Of a DNA stretch of 15,932 nt, positions 1-7,189 are shown in pieces; within the stretch, counting starts at the first letter, position 1, and each line of letters starts with the position of its first letter. This DNA comes from Verrucomicrobiota bacterium (GTDB taxonomy: Bacteria > Verrucomicrobiota > Verrucomicrobiia > Verrucomicrobiales > Akkermansiaceae). The notes beneath the pieces are model-generated. The model did not search any database and was not told where the DNA came from. It was given only the letters and a program-made list of their open reading frames with translations. A program made the translations under genes and the position numbers. The stretch spans positions 1 to 15,932 of the forward strand of contig WBXE01000030.1 of assembly GCA_008932955.1 (NCBI GenBank), in the 5' to 3' direction.

Positions 1-126
1 GAATGGATGGAGTCGCTGATCTGGGTGAGCGGGCGCCTCGGTGAGATTTTAGGCGGGGTGATCGCCGGCAAATCAGCCGTCAAAAGCCTGCTGTACCTCA
101 GGCGAGAGCAAGCAATTTTGCCTTGA
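1..126 (+). CDS. C-terminal end of an unidentified protein (partial, runs in from left edge)
   Basis: Frame 1 is open from the window edge to a TGA at 124-126 and encodes 41 residues. The other two plus-strand frames hit stops within the first 50 bases. The peptide mixes hydrophobic and charged residues (it contains WMESLIWVSGRLGEILGG) and most codons end in G or C, as in the confirmed genes. It would converge with trxA and overlap its last 29 bases. I do not recognise a family, and an open frame this short could arise by chance. No minus-strand ATG lies in 1-97, which fits a convergent rather than a co-directional neighbour. Confidence 0.3.
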   Translation, partial: EWMESLIWVSGRLGEILGGVIAGKSAVKSLLYLRREQAILP

Positions 127-418
127 GCTGCTCCTTGGTGACGTTGGCCCCGAGGATCTGATCCTTGACCTCACCATTCTTGAAAAACAACAGTAAGGGA
201 ATTGAACGCACGTTGTATTTCACGGCAAGCTCGGTCGCGTCATCCACATTGAGCTTACCCACAACCGCTTGGCCTTCCAACTCACTGGCAACTTGGTCGA
301 GCACGGGGCCGAGCATTTTGCAGGGGCCGCACCAGTCGGCCCAGAAATCCACTAGGACGGGCAGCGCGGAGTTGATGACTTCGGATTGGAAGTTAGCGTC
401 GGTAAGTTTCAAAGACAT
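98..418 (-). CDS. trxA: Thioredoxin
   Basis: This is a cytoplasmic thiol-disulfide oxidoreductase of 106 residues, the usual thioredoxin length, which reduces protein disulfides with electrons from thioredoxin reductase. The active site WCGPC is at residues 29-33, preceded by the typical VLVDFWADW strand. The conserved cis-proline is in SIPLLLFFKNG, and the C-terminal helix ends in LKAKLLALA. An in-frame ATG nine codons upstream (445) adds only MGIAGYPPP, outside the normal fold, so I chose the ATG at 418. No Shine-Dalgarno sequence is visible at either start. A hairpin (451-485) sits 33 bases upstream, in the probable 5' leader. The substrate partners cannot be told from sequence; the methionine sulfoxide reductase at 9309 is one possible client. 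Confidence 0.97.
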   Translation of the reverse strand: MSLKLTDANFQSEVINSALPVLVDFWADWCGPCKMLGPVLDQVASELEGQAVVGKLNVDDATELAVKYNVRSIPLLLFFKNGEVKDQILGANVTKEQLKAKLLALA

Positions 419-450
419 GGGCGGAGGGTAACCGGCAATCCCCAAACGTC

Positions 451-485
451 AAGAGCCGTCCCACCAAATTGGTGAAACGGCTCTT
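451..485. other. Hairpin-forming inverted repeat upstream of trxA
   Basis: Arms AAGAGCCGT (451-459) and ACGGCTCTT (477-485) are perfect complements. Inside them CACC (462-465) pairs with GGTG (471-474) around an AAATT loop, with a 2x2 internal loop between the two stems. A run of seven A follows at 486-492. On the minus strand, where the local genes are read, this is a T-run before the hairpin, so it is not a standard intrinsic terminator in either direction. It could be a 3' end for the genes upstream or a 5' leader structure of trxA. Confidence 0.5.
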
Positions 486-511
486 AAAAAAAGTCCGGCA
501 GTGAGAGGTCC

Positions 512-589
512 TCAGACCAATTGACAGGCCGTGAGCGCGAAATAAAGTGCGACGCCGGCGAGCGCTAAATTAATGATAGGCAAGGCCAT
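512..589 (-). CDS. Possible 25-residue hydrophobic small membrane protein
   Basis: ATG at 587-589 opens a frame of 25 codons ending in TGA at 512-514. The peptide starts MALPIINLALAGVALYF and continues with small and hydrophobic residues to a C-terminal ACQLV. Almost the whole length could be one transmembrane helix, with no charged residue. It lies in the 226-base gap between the proline-rich membrane protein and trxA, on the same strand, 55 bases after the former's stop and 26 bases before the hairpin at 451-485. I see no ribosome binding site and know no family. A chance frame is possible; conservation across relatives would decide. Confidence 0.3.
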   Translation of the reverse strand: MALPIINLALAGVALYFALTACQLV

Positions 590-644
590 GAGATAAGTGG
601 GTTGGGGATGGTGAGTTAGTTAGAAATCAGGGGGCCGCAGGCAA

Positions 645-1340
645 TCAGTTCGGCAACTCGCTGGTGGCAGCCGCACGGTCGTAGTCAGAGTCGGGCGCTT
701 CGGAATTGGGGTCTGCTGCAAAGATTTGCGCAAAGTAGTGATCTTTGATCGAGGCATCCCGGTCTCTAGCCGAAGTCCAAATATCGCTGATATCATACTG
801 GATGTAGGCCACCACACAGGCCGCTAGGAAGCCGACCAAGGAAAGGAATTTCATCAATCCACCACCGCTTTCTTCCTCGTCCTCATCGTCCATCTTGAGG
901 GTGGCCATCTGTGAGGCCGACATACTGGCGGCACTCAATGGCTGGGTGGGCGCTTGCAGTTGCACCGTGGCCTTGGGCAGCGACGGCGTGGCAGGCTTGA
1001 GGGCGGAGGTGCGGGCACCGGCCGATGTGGCCAAGCGAATGGTGGGCGCGGGACCGGGCGCGGTGGGTGCACCAGCCGGCCTGAGGACGATGGTCGGCGC
1101 CGGCGCAAACGGGCGCGGCGCACCTGGGACGGGCGGCGAGGAAGATAAGGGCGGCGCTGGCGGCGGCGGGGGCGCCGACGGGGTGGGTGGGCGAACTGGG
1201 GCGGCACCAGGCACAGTGGCCACCGGCGAGGCTGGCGGTGCATCCGCAGCCTTGAGAGTCAGGCGCACGGTTTCCTTTTTCAATGGGACGCTCGATGTCT
1301 GCTTGGACGGAGCCTGGGGTTGTGGGTCGTTTTCGCTCAT
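645..1340 (-). CDS. Proline-rich single-pass membrane protein of unknown function
   Basis: A 231-residue protein I cannot assign. Residues 1-31 are polar with a KKETVRLTLKA segment. Residues 35-135 are very rich in Pro and Ala. Residues 151-157 form an acidic patch (DDEDEEE). Residues 162-181 form one probable transmembrane helix (GLMKFLSLVGFLAACVVAYI), followed by about 50 polar residues. A Thr-[Val/Ile]-x-Leu motif recurs four times: TVRL (24-27), TIVL (83-86), TIRL (100-103) and TVQL (125-128). This suggests repeated short strands or binding motifs in a disordered tail. With no signal peptide, the long N-terminal part probably faces the cytoplasm. A TTGACA-type promoter lies just upstream. 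It is downstream of def on the same strand. The competing long frames on the other strand are Gly/Arg-rich shadows of the same GC-rich stretch. Confidence 0.75.
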   Translation of the reverse strand: MSENDPQPQAPSKQTSSVPLKKETVRLTLKAADAPPASPVATVPGAAPVRPPTPSAPPPPPAPPLSSSPPVPGAPRPFAPAPTIVLRPAGAPTAPGPAPTIRLATSAGARTSALKPATPSLPKATVQLQAPTQPLSAASMSASQMATLKMDDEDEEESGGGLMKFLSLVGFLAACVVAYIQYDISDIWTSARDRDASIKDHYFAQIFAADPNSEAPDSDYDRAAATSELPN

Positions 1341-1371
1341 GCGGGCTCGTTGTTACGTGAGGGGCAAGGGA

Positions 1372-1400
1372 AATAAGCCGATTTTCGCCGCAGCTGTCAA
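1372..1400 (-). promoter_or_regulatory. Candidate sigma-70-type promoter for the proline-rich membrane protein
   Basis: On the minus strand a perfect TTGACA (1400-1395) is followed after 17 bases by CTTATT (1377-1372), a weak match to the -10 consensus, about 30 bases before the ATG at 1340. It lies in the 131-base gap after def, so the downstream gene may be transcribed on its own. It is a sequence match only; the -10 is poor. Confidence 0.35.
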
Positions 1401-1471
1401 ACACCCAATCCAGAATTATTTCGCAAGGTGGTAAAAAAACCGCGAGAGGGGCTGCTTTCCAAGCTCACAAC

Positions 1472-2029
1472 TCAGCCGTCGGCAGGATCCGCGGCAAGCA
1501 ATTTGAGCCGCCTGCGCATCGCCACTTTAGCCACGGCCGGAAGTCGATCGACAAACAACACGCCATTGAGGTGGTCGACTTCGTGTTGTAAGGCGCGGGC
1601 CAGCAGGCCGTCGGTTTCCACCACGAGGACCGAGCCATCGAGTTGCGGCAAGGTGGCTTTAACGTCGATGGGTCTGCGGACCTCGGCGCGAATGTTGCGG
1701 ATGCTCAGGCAGCCCTCGACGTCGAATTCCTTAGGCTGGCCAAATTCCAGCTCCGGATTGATGAACACCAGCGGCATGATCGAGTCCAATTCCACCGCCT
1801 GGCCGTTGACCCGTAGATAGGAAATGCATTCCGGATCATGCGCCACATCCACCACCGCCAAGCGAATCGGCTCGCCAACTTGCGGCGCGGCGAGGCCAAC
1901 GCCATGGGCCTCGACCATGGTATCGAGCATGTCGCCGACCAATTGGATGAGTGCCTCATCCACCTCGGTGACGTGGCGACAGCGCTGGCGGAGGACGGGA
2001 TGGCCGTATTGAACAATTTCGCGGATCAT
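1472..2029 (-). CDS. def: Peptide deformylase
   Basis: This cytoplasmic metalloenzyme removes the formyl group from the initiator methionine of nascent proteins. All three deformylase motifs are present and intact: GVGLAAPQ (43-50), EGCLSI (105-110) and QHEVDHLNG (148-156). The metal ligands are Cys107, His149 and His153, and the catalytic residue is Glu150. At 185 residues it has the normal length, and the MIREIVQYGHPVLR start is typical of the family, so the ATG at 2029 is secure. It is divergent from hisD with a 121-base gap. fmt and priA, common partners of def in other bacteria, are not in this window. No Shine-Dalgarno sequence precedes the start. Confidence 0.97.
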   Translation of the reverse strand: MIREIVQYGHPVLRQRCRHVTEVDEALIQLVGDMLDTMVEAHGVGLAAPQVGEPIRLAVVDVAHDPECISYLRVNGQAVELDSIMPLVFINPELEFGQPKEFDVEGCLSIRNIRAEVRRPIDVKATLPQLDGSVLVVETDGLLARALQHEVDHLNGVLFVDRLPAVAKVAMRRRLKLLAADPADG

Positions 2030-2150
2030 GGGAGGGCCACAGCGCAGTACGCGAGAATCCCCTCGGCGTCAACCAGCACCGTCACATTCTTTGCTTATCA
2101 CGCTTGGCGCGGCGCGATTTCCGGTGCATGCTCCGCGGTCACTTTCCGCC

Positions 2151-3440
2151 ATGATCCTCCTCAGCCACCGCGATCCCGCTTATCCCGCATTTATCCGCCG
2201 CATGAACCGCCGCGCCCTACCCGAACCGGGCGTGCGCGACTTGGTCAGCGAAATCATCGCGGACGTGGCGACCCGCGGCGACCAAGCCTTGCTTGCCTAC
2301 ACCAAACGCTTTGACGGAGCTGACCTCAAATTGAAGGAGATTTTTGTAAGTGCGGCGGAGTTTGCTGCAGCCGAACAAGCGGTGAGCGCGGCGACTAAAA
2401 CCGCGGTGGCCCGCAGCCTCAAAAATATCCATGCCTTTGCCAAACGCAGCCTGCGCCGCGATTGGTCGGCCCGCAACGCCGAAGGCGCCATCGTCGGCGA
2501 ACGGTTTTTCCCGTTTGAGCGGGTCGGCGTGTACGTTCCCGGTGGCAAGGCACCGCTGGTGTCCACCGCGCTGATGACCGCCGGCTTTGCCCAGGCCGCC
2601 GGGGTGCCCGAAATCCTCGCCGCCACCCCTTGCGGGGTCGATGGCTCAGTCAATCCCGCGCTGCTCTATGCGCTGCGAGCCGCCGGGGTCACCGAGGCGA
2701 TCAAGGTGGGCGGCGCCCAGGGGATTGCCGCGATGGCCATCGGCACCCGCACGATCCGCTCGGTCGACCGCATCTTCGGCCCCGGCAACCGCTTCGTCGT
2801 CGAGGCCAAGCGCCAACTCGTCGGTGCGGTGTCCATCGACCTGCTGCCCGGCCCCAGCGAATTGCTGGTGCTCGCGGACAAAACCGGCAACGCTGCGTTC
2901 ATCGCCGCAGACATGCTCGCGCAAGCCGAACACGGCGGCGACAGCGTGGTGGGTTTTGCCACCGATTCCAAGGTGCTGCTCGGCAAGGTCGTCAAGGAAC
3001 TTGAAAAACAAGTGCTCACCTTGTCGCGAGCCAAGATCATCCGCGAGGTACTCAAGCGTGGCACGTTTTTGCTGCACCTCAAGTCGTTCGCCGAGGGCGT
3101 TGCCATCGCCAACACCTTCGCCCCAGAACACCTCTCGCTCATCACCGCCGACGAAGACCGCTGGCTGCCGCTCATCCGCAGCGCCGGCGCAATCTATCTG
3201 GGCAACCACTCGCCGGTGGCCGTCGGCGATTTCCTGGCCGGCCCCAGCCACACACTGCCCACCGGCGGCGCCGGTCGTTCGTATTCGGGCCTGCGCGCCG
3301 ATCAATTCCAGCGCCGCACCAGCATCGTCAAAATGGACCAGCGGGCGGTAGCCAAGTCGCTCGCCGTGGTCGAGGAATTCGCCCGCATCGAAGGCCTCGA
3401 TGCCCACGGCCACTCCACCTCCATCCGGCTTGGCCGGTGA
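2151..3440 (+). CDS. hisD: Histidinol dehydrogenase
   Basis: It catalyses the last two steps of histidine synthesis, the NAD-dependent oxidation of L-histidinol to L-histidine, in the cytoplasm as a zinc-dependent dimer. At 429 residues it has the family length. The zinc ligands Gln258, His261 (AQAEHGGDS), Asp360 (VGDFLAGPSHTLPTGGAG) and His419 (near the C-terminus, HGHS) are present. The catalytic pair Glu326-His327 is in APEHLSL. The signature blocks VGVYVPGGKAPLVST and FGPGNRFVVEAK are intact. The frame is open 41 codons further upstream into the def promoter region, but that part is unlike HisD; the ATG at 2151 begins MILLSHRDPAYPAF as expected. It stands alone rather than in a his operon. 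No Shine-Dalgarno sequence is seen. Confidence 0.98.
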   Translation: MILLSHRDPAYPAFIRRMNRRALPEPGVRDLVSEIIADVATRGDQALLAYTKRFDGADLKLKEIFVSAAEFAAAEQAVSAATKTAVARSLKNIHAFAKRSLRRDWSARNAEGAIVGERFFPFERVGVYVPGGKAPLVSTALMTAGFAQAAGVPEILAATPCGVDGSVNPALLYALRAAGVTEAIKVGGAQGIAAMAIGTRTIRSVDRIFGPGNRFVVEAKRQLVGAVSIDLLPGPSELLVLADKTGNAAFIAADMLAQAEHGGDSVVGFATDSKVLLGKVVKELEKQVLTLSRAKIIREVLKRGTFLLHLKSFAEGVAIANTFAPEHLSLITADEDRWLPLIRSAGAIYLGNHSPVAVGDFLAGPSHTLPTGGAGRSYSGLRADQFQRRTSIVKMDQRAVAKSLAVVEEFARIEGLDAHGHSTSIRLGR

Positions 3441-3515
3441 GTTCCGAACCAGCTGGTTAGACAAAAAGCGACCACGCACGCATCATTCATTGAAGAATTC
3501 AGAAATCAAATCGCA

Positions 3516-3578
3516 GATTACACAGATTGCACGGATTTTTCAGATCGGCTTTCTTCAATCCGTGAAATCTGTGTAATC
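3516..3578. repeat. Intergenic palindrome built from a repeated CAGATTxCACxGATT-like unit
   Basis: The arms 3516-3537 and 3557-3578 are reverse complements over 22 bases with a single mismatch, around a 19-base loop. The right arm continues to about 3593 with a second copy of the same 17-base unit (AATCCGTGAAATCTGTG), so the element is a tandem repeat inside an inverted repeat. It fills most of the 201-base hisD-murJ gap and is much more AT-rich than the flanking genes. It has no T-run and is not a classical terminator. Similar AATCTGTG / CACAGATT palindromes are, from memory, common between genes in several environmental phyla. Confidence 0.85.
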
Positions 3579-3641
3579 CGTGAAATCTGTGGTTGAAAAT
3601 ACCCGCTCCTACCTTTTCCACTTTCCTTTTCACAAGTCACC

Positions 3642-5237
3642 ATGTCTGCCAAAGCCACTTGGAAAGTAAGCGCCGCCGTGATGGCCAGCCGCCTGCTCGG
3701 CTTGGCCCGTGAAATGCTCTTTGCCTCGCTGTTTGGCGGCAGCCGCTGGATGGATTGCTTCAACCTCGCCTTCCGCGTCCCCAATCTGCTGCGCGACCTG
3801 TTCGCCGAGGGCGCCTTGTCACAGGCATTCGTCACTACCTTTTCCAAAAAACTCAAAGCCGAGGGCGAGGCGTCCGCTTGGCTTTTGGCTAACAAGATGA
3901 TGACGCTCGCCGCGGTGTTCATGAGTGCGGTCACCCTGTTGGGCATCCTCACCGCACCCTGGATGGTGGATATACTAACCGCCATGGCTCGCACCGGCGC
4001 GGCCCGCCACGATTACAACCTGGACGAAGTGGCACTGACCGTAACAATGGTGCGGGTGATGTATCCGTTCATCCTGTTAGTCTCGCTGGCCGCGCTAGTC
4101 ATGGGCATGCTCAATGCCCGCAACGTGTTCGGCATGCCGGCTCTCGCGTCATGCTTTTTTAACCTCGGCTCGATGTTAGGCGGGGCCGTCTTCGGTTATG
4201 CCTTGGATCCGCACTGGGGCCCGCGCAGCTTGATCGGCTTTGCCATCGGCGTGGTCATTGGCGGGCTGGCCCAGTTGACGTGCCAGTTTCCGGCATTGCG
4301 GCGCGCGGGCTATCACTTTACCAGCAACTTCCGCTGGCGCGATCCGGGGCTGCGCCAAATCCTCCACCTCATGGCCCCGGCCGTCATCGCCGCCTCGGTG
4401 GTCCAAATCAACGTGGTGGTCAATTCCATGTTCGCCTACTCGGTGTGCCAAGGCGCGGTGAGCTGGCTCAACTATGCTTTCCGCCTGATGCAATTGCCCA
4501 TCGGCGTGTTCGGCGTCGCCGTCGCCACCGTCACCTTGCCCGCGCTCTCGCGGGCGGCTATCGGCGGAATTTCCGCCGACTTCAAACCCACCCTAACAAA
4601 AGGACTGCGCACGGTGGCGTTTCTGGTGCTGCCTTCCACGCTTGGGCTGATCTTGTTAGCCGAGCCATTGGTTAGTTTGCTCTACGAGCGCCGCGCCTTC
4701 GATGCACACGACCGGGTGCAAACGGCTATTGCGCTGCGGGCCTACGGCTATGGGCTGGTGTTCTACGCCTGGCTCAAGGTGTTGCAACCGGCGTTTTACG
4801 CGATCGACAAACGCTGGTTTCCGATGCTCGTGAGCCTCTTGGCACTGGGCGTGAACCTCACCTGCAACTATCTCTTTGTCATGAAACTCCACTGGGGCCA
4901 CCAATCCCTCGCCCTCACCACCAGCATCACCGCCTGCCTCAATTTCCTCCTCCTCTTCGCCATGATGCGCCGCTTCACCGGCGGACTGAATACCGCAGAA
5001 TTGTTAGTAATGCTCGCCAAGCTGCTGCTCGCCGGTGCCGTGCTCGCCGGCGTGTGCCTCGCCGCTAACCATTTCCTCTTGCGCGACCCTGGCCAACTGC
5101 CGTGGCTGCTACGCTGCGGCGCGCTCGCCGTCACCATCGCCACCGCCGCCGCCGCCTATTTTCTAACTACTAAGTTGCTGCGCGTGCCGGAAGCCGACGA
5201 AGCCCTCGCCATACTCCTGCGCAAATTGCGTCGCTAG
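3642..5237 (+). CDS. murJ: Lipid II flippase MurJ (MviN family)
   Basis: An inner-membrane protein of the MOP exporter superfamily that flips lipid II from the cytoplasmic to the outer leaflet for peptidoglycan synthesis. The 531 residues form many hydrophobic helices, as expected for the 14-helix fold. The N-terminal signature SRLLGLAREMLFASLFGGS is followed by a DCFNLAFRVPNLLRDLFAEGALSQAF-type block (residues 38-63). Arg17, Arg23, Asp38 and Arg51 line up with the E. coli residues Arg18, Arg24, Asp39 and Arg52, reported essential there. The ATG at 3642 gives the standard N-terminus; no Shine-Dalgarno sequence precedes it. It follows hisD in the same direction but after a repeat-filled gap, so co-transcription is uncertain. 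It converges with polX. A cytoplasmic membrane cell-wall role implies this organism makes peptidoglycan. Confidence 0.97.
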   Translation: MSAKATWKVSAAVMASRLLGLAREMLFASLFGGSRWMDCFNLAFRVPNLLRDLFAEGALSQAFVTTFSKKLKAEGEASAWLLANKMMTLAAVFMSAVTLLGILTAPWMVDILTAMARTGAARHDYNLDEVALTVTMVRVMYPFILLVSLAALVMGMLNARNVFGMPALASCFFNLGSMLGGAVFGYALDPHWGPRSLIGFAIGVVIGGLAQLTCQFPALRRAGYHFTSNFRWRDPGLRQILHLMAPAVIAASVVQINVVVNSMFAYSVCQGAVSWLNYAFRLMQLPIGVFGVAVATVTLPALSRAAIGGISADFKPTLTKGLRTVAFLVLPSTLGLILLAEPLVSLLYERRAFDAHDRVQTAIALRAYGYGLVFYAWLKVLQPAFYAIDKRWFPMLVSLLALGVNLTCNYLFVMKLHWGHQSLALTTSITACLNFLLLFAMMRRFTGGLNTAELLVMLAKLLLAGAVLAGVCLAANHFLLRDPGQLPWLLRCGALAVTIATAAAAYFLTTKLLRVPEADEALAILLRKLRR

Positions 5238-5297
5238 GGGGGCGAGGAGGCCGCGCGATAAGGAGCCAGCCCATTTTGTGGTGGTAGCGCAAGCGCG

Positions 5298-5332
5298 GCC
5301 CATGCATGAGTGCCTAGGCTCGCTGCATGGGC
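5298..5332. repeat. Inverted repeat in the murJ-polX convergent gap
   Basis: Arms GCCCATGCA (5298-5306) and TGCATGGGC (5324-5332) are perfect 9-base complements with a 17-base loop. It occurs between two convergent genes, 60 bases after the murJ stop. No T-run follows, so it is at best a weak terminator. Together with the hairpin at 5344-5368 it may be part of one longer interspersed repeat filling 5238-5380. Confidence 0.6.
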
Positions 5333-5343
5333 GCACCTTTCGC

Positions 5344-5368
5344 ACGACGACACTAACGTCGTCGCTCC
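5344..5368 (-). repeat. REP-like hairpin with GGAG head
   Basis: On the minus strand the element begins GGAGCG (5368-5363). It then forms a 7-base stem, CGACGAC on the plus strand at 5345-5351 with GTCGTCG at 5358-5364, around a 6-base loop, and ends in CGTG. Its layout matches the two REP-like units at 13047-13135: same head, same tail, different but self-complementary stem. A GGAG or GTAG tetranucleotide beside a hairpin is the described hallmark of REP elements mobilised by RAYT (TnpA-REP) transposases. Confidence 0.6.
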
Positions 5369-5406
5369 CTAACGGACCCCATCCGAGCCAAGTGAATCAG
5401 CCCGGC

Positions 5407-7146
5407 TTAGCGCGCAGCCTTGGGGCTGCTGAGGAATGCCTCCACTTCGGCGCGGGAGCGGGTGTTAAGGATATCCTGACGGCGCAACCAGCCCTTGCGG
5501 GCGAGGCGCACGCCGAGGCCGATGTGATGCAAGCGGGCAACGGAGTGGGCGTCGGGATTGATCGAACACAGCACGCCAAGGTCGCGGGCACGCTTCCACC
5601 AGCGCCAGTCCATGTCGAGGCGCAAGGGACTGCAATTCAGCTCGATGATGGTGCGGGTGGCCGCCGCACAATCGATGATCTTGGCGTGATTGACCGGATA
5701 GCCCTCGCGCTTGAGCAGCAGCCGACCGGTGACGTGACCGAGCATGGTGACGTGCTCGTTTTCCATCGCACGGCAAATTCGGCGGGTCATCTCATCCTCC
5801 GTTAGATTAAAGATGTTGTGCACCGAGGCGACGCAGTAGTCGAGTTGGGCGAGCAACGCATCGTCAAAGTCGAGACTTCCGTCGCGCAAAATGTCCACCT
5901 CGGAGCCAGCGAAGATGCGAAAATCTGGCTGGGCGGCGTTGAGTTTGGCAATGGTAGCCAGTTGCTCTAACAGCCTCGTCTCATCCAGGCCGTTGCCGAT
6001 GAAGGTGGACTTCGAGTGATCGGCGATGCCCAGGTACTCGAGGCCCATATCAATAGCTTCGGCGACCATTTCATCCAACGAATTGAGGCCGTCGGAGGCG
6101 GTGGTGTGGTTGTGAAAAGTGCCGCGGAGGTTGCTCAGCTCGACGAGCTTGGGCAGGCTATGAGCTGCAGCTGCGGCGAATTCGCCTTGGTTTTCGCGCA
6201 ATTCCGGTTGGATGAAATCGAGTCCGAGGGCGTGATAGATATCAGGTTCCTCGTGGATGTCGGCAGGCACTTCGGTGGACCCCTTACCGGTGGCGGTGAA
6301 GCCGTATTCGTTGAGCGACCAACCGCGTTTGAGGGCGAGGCTACGCAGGGCGACGTTGTGCTCCTTGGAGCCGGTGAAGTATTGCAAGGCAAACGGGAAC
6401 TCACTGTTAGAAACGGCGCGCAGATCGCATTGCAGGCCGTTGTGCAGGCGCACCGACGCCTTGGTCTCGCCGCAAACGATGATGGAGGCCACTTGCGGCA
6501 AGGTGGTAAAGTCCTCGCAGAGGAGCGCGGGCGACTGGGTCGCGACGAGGAAATCCAGGTCATGCACGGTTTCCTTGGCGCGGCGGAACGAACCGGCGAC
6601 GGCGGCCCGCGAGACTTCCGGGTGGAGCCGCAGGGTGTCTAACATTTCATCGACAAGCGGGCTGATGGCACCGAGCACAAAGGCATCGGCGAATTTTTCG
6701 CGCAGAGCGATGGCTTCGAGAATCTTGGTTTGAGTCTTGGCACCGAAGCCAGTCAGCGCGGCGACCTTGCCAGCCTCGCAGGCGAGCTTGAGCTCGCTGA
6801 TCGAGCTGATCGCCAGCATTTCGTAGAGAGCTTTGACTTTTTTGGGGCCGAGGCCCTGGAGGTCGAACAGATCGAACAAGCCTGGTGGGAATTCGGAGCG
6901 GAGCTGCTGATGGAAGGGCAGCGCGCCGGTGCTGGCGAGGATGTGGAGTTTGTCGCGGAGTGCCTCGCCAATGCCTTTGATGCCGGTGAGTTGGTTGTCG
7001 GCGGCAAGTTGGACAATATCGCCATCAAAACCGCGCACGGTCTCGGCCCCCTGGCGATAGGCGCGGACTTTGAAGGAATTCTCGCTCTTGAGTTCGAGCA
7101 AGAGCGCTATTTCGTCAAGCACCTCGGCTAGTAATTCGCGGGTCAT
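5407..7146 (-). CDS. polX: Family X DNA polymerase with C-terminal PHP domain
   Basis: A 579-residue gap-filling repair polymerase. Residues 1-150 hold the N-terminal helical and helix-hairpin-helix region (GIKGIGEA 55-62, LQGLGPKK 96-103, LTGFGAKT 131-138). The nucleotidyltransferase core has GSFRR (185-189) and catalytic Asp196, Asp198 and Asp241. The PHP domain carries candidate metal ligands His345, His347, Asp352, His377, Glu416, His443, His471, Asp532 and His534, so the 3'-5' exonuclease and phosphatase-type site looks intact. Two near-invariant positions differ from what I expect: HVTGR instead of HPTGR, and NPDAH instead of NSDAH. The frame is open 97 codons further upstream through a repeat and into ybaB, but MTRELLAEV at 7146 is the family start. 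It probably shares a transcript with dnaX-ybaB, though 142 bases of repeat intervene. Confidence 0.96.
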   Translation of the reverse strand: MTRELLAEVLDEIALLLELKSENSFKVRAYRQGAETVRGFDGDIVQLAADNQLTGIKGIGEALRDKLHILASTGALPFHQQLRSEFPPGLFDLFDLQGLGPKKVKALYEMLAISSISELKLACEAGKVAALTGFGAKTQTKILEAIALREKFADAFVLGAISPLVDEMLDTLRLHPEVSRAAVAGSFRRAKETVHDLDFLVATQSPALLCEDFTTLPQVASIIVCGETKASVRLHNGLQCDLRAVSNSEFPFALQYFTGSKEHNVALRSLALKRGWSLNEYGFTATGKGSTEVPADIHEEPDIYHALGLDFIQPELRENQGEFAAAAAHSLPKLVELSNLRGTFHNHTTASDGLNSLDEMVAEAIDMGLEYLGIADHSKSTFIGNGLDETRLLEQLATIAKLNAAQPDFRIFAGSEVDILRDGSLDFDDALLAQLDYCVASVHNIFNLTEDEMTRRICRAMENEHVTMLGHVTGRLLLKREGYPVNHAKIIDCAAATRTIIELNCSPLRLDMDWRWWKRARDLGVLCSINPDAHSVARLHHIGLGVRLARKGWLRRQDILNTRSRAEVEAFLSSPKAAR

Positions 7147-7189
7147 GATAAAGAAAAAGACAGAAGACTTTGAGACACAAGACACAAGA

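Noticed and set aside
521..549. Plus-strand promoter beginning TTGACA at 521
   Set aside because: The -10 position reads AAAGTG and no plus-strand gene follows.
895..1434. Long Gly/Arg-rich plus-strand frame opposite the proline-rich protein
   Set aside because: Low-complexity antisense of Pro/Ala codons; no promoter, domain or plausible start.
2028..2150. 41-codon upstream extension of hisD
   Set aside because: It overlaps the def start and is unlike HisD N-termini; the ATG at 2151 gives the normal 429-residue protein.
3447..3458. AACCAGCTGGTT palindrome after hisD as a terminator
   Set aside because: It has no loop and no T-run; a 12-base palindrome of this kind is readily explained by chance.
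2646..3479. Long minus-strand frame across hisD
   Set aside because: Antisense shadow of a confidently identified hisD in a GC-rich genome.
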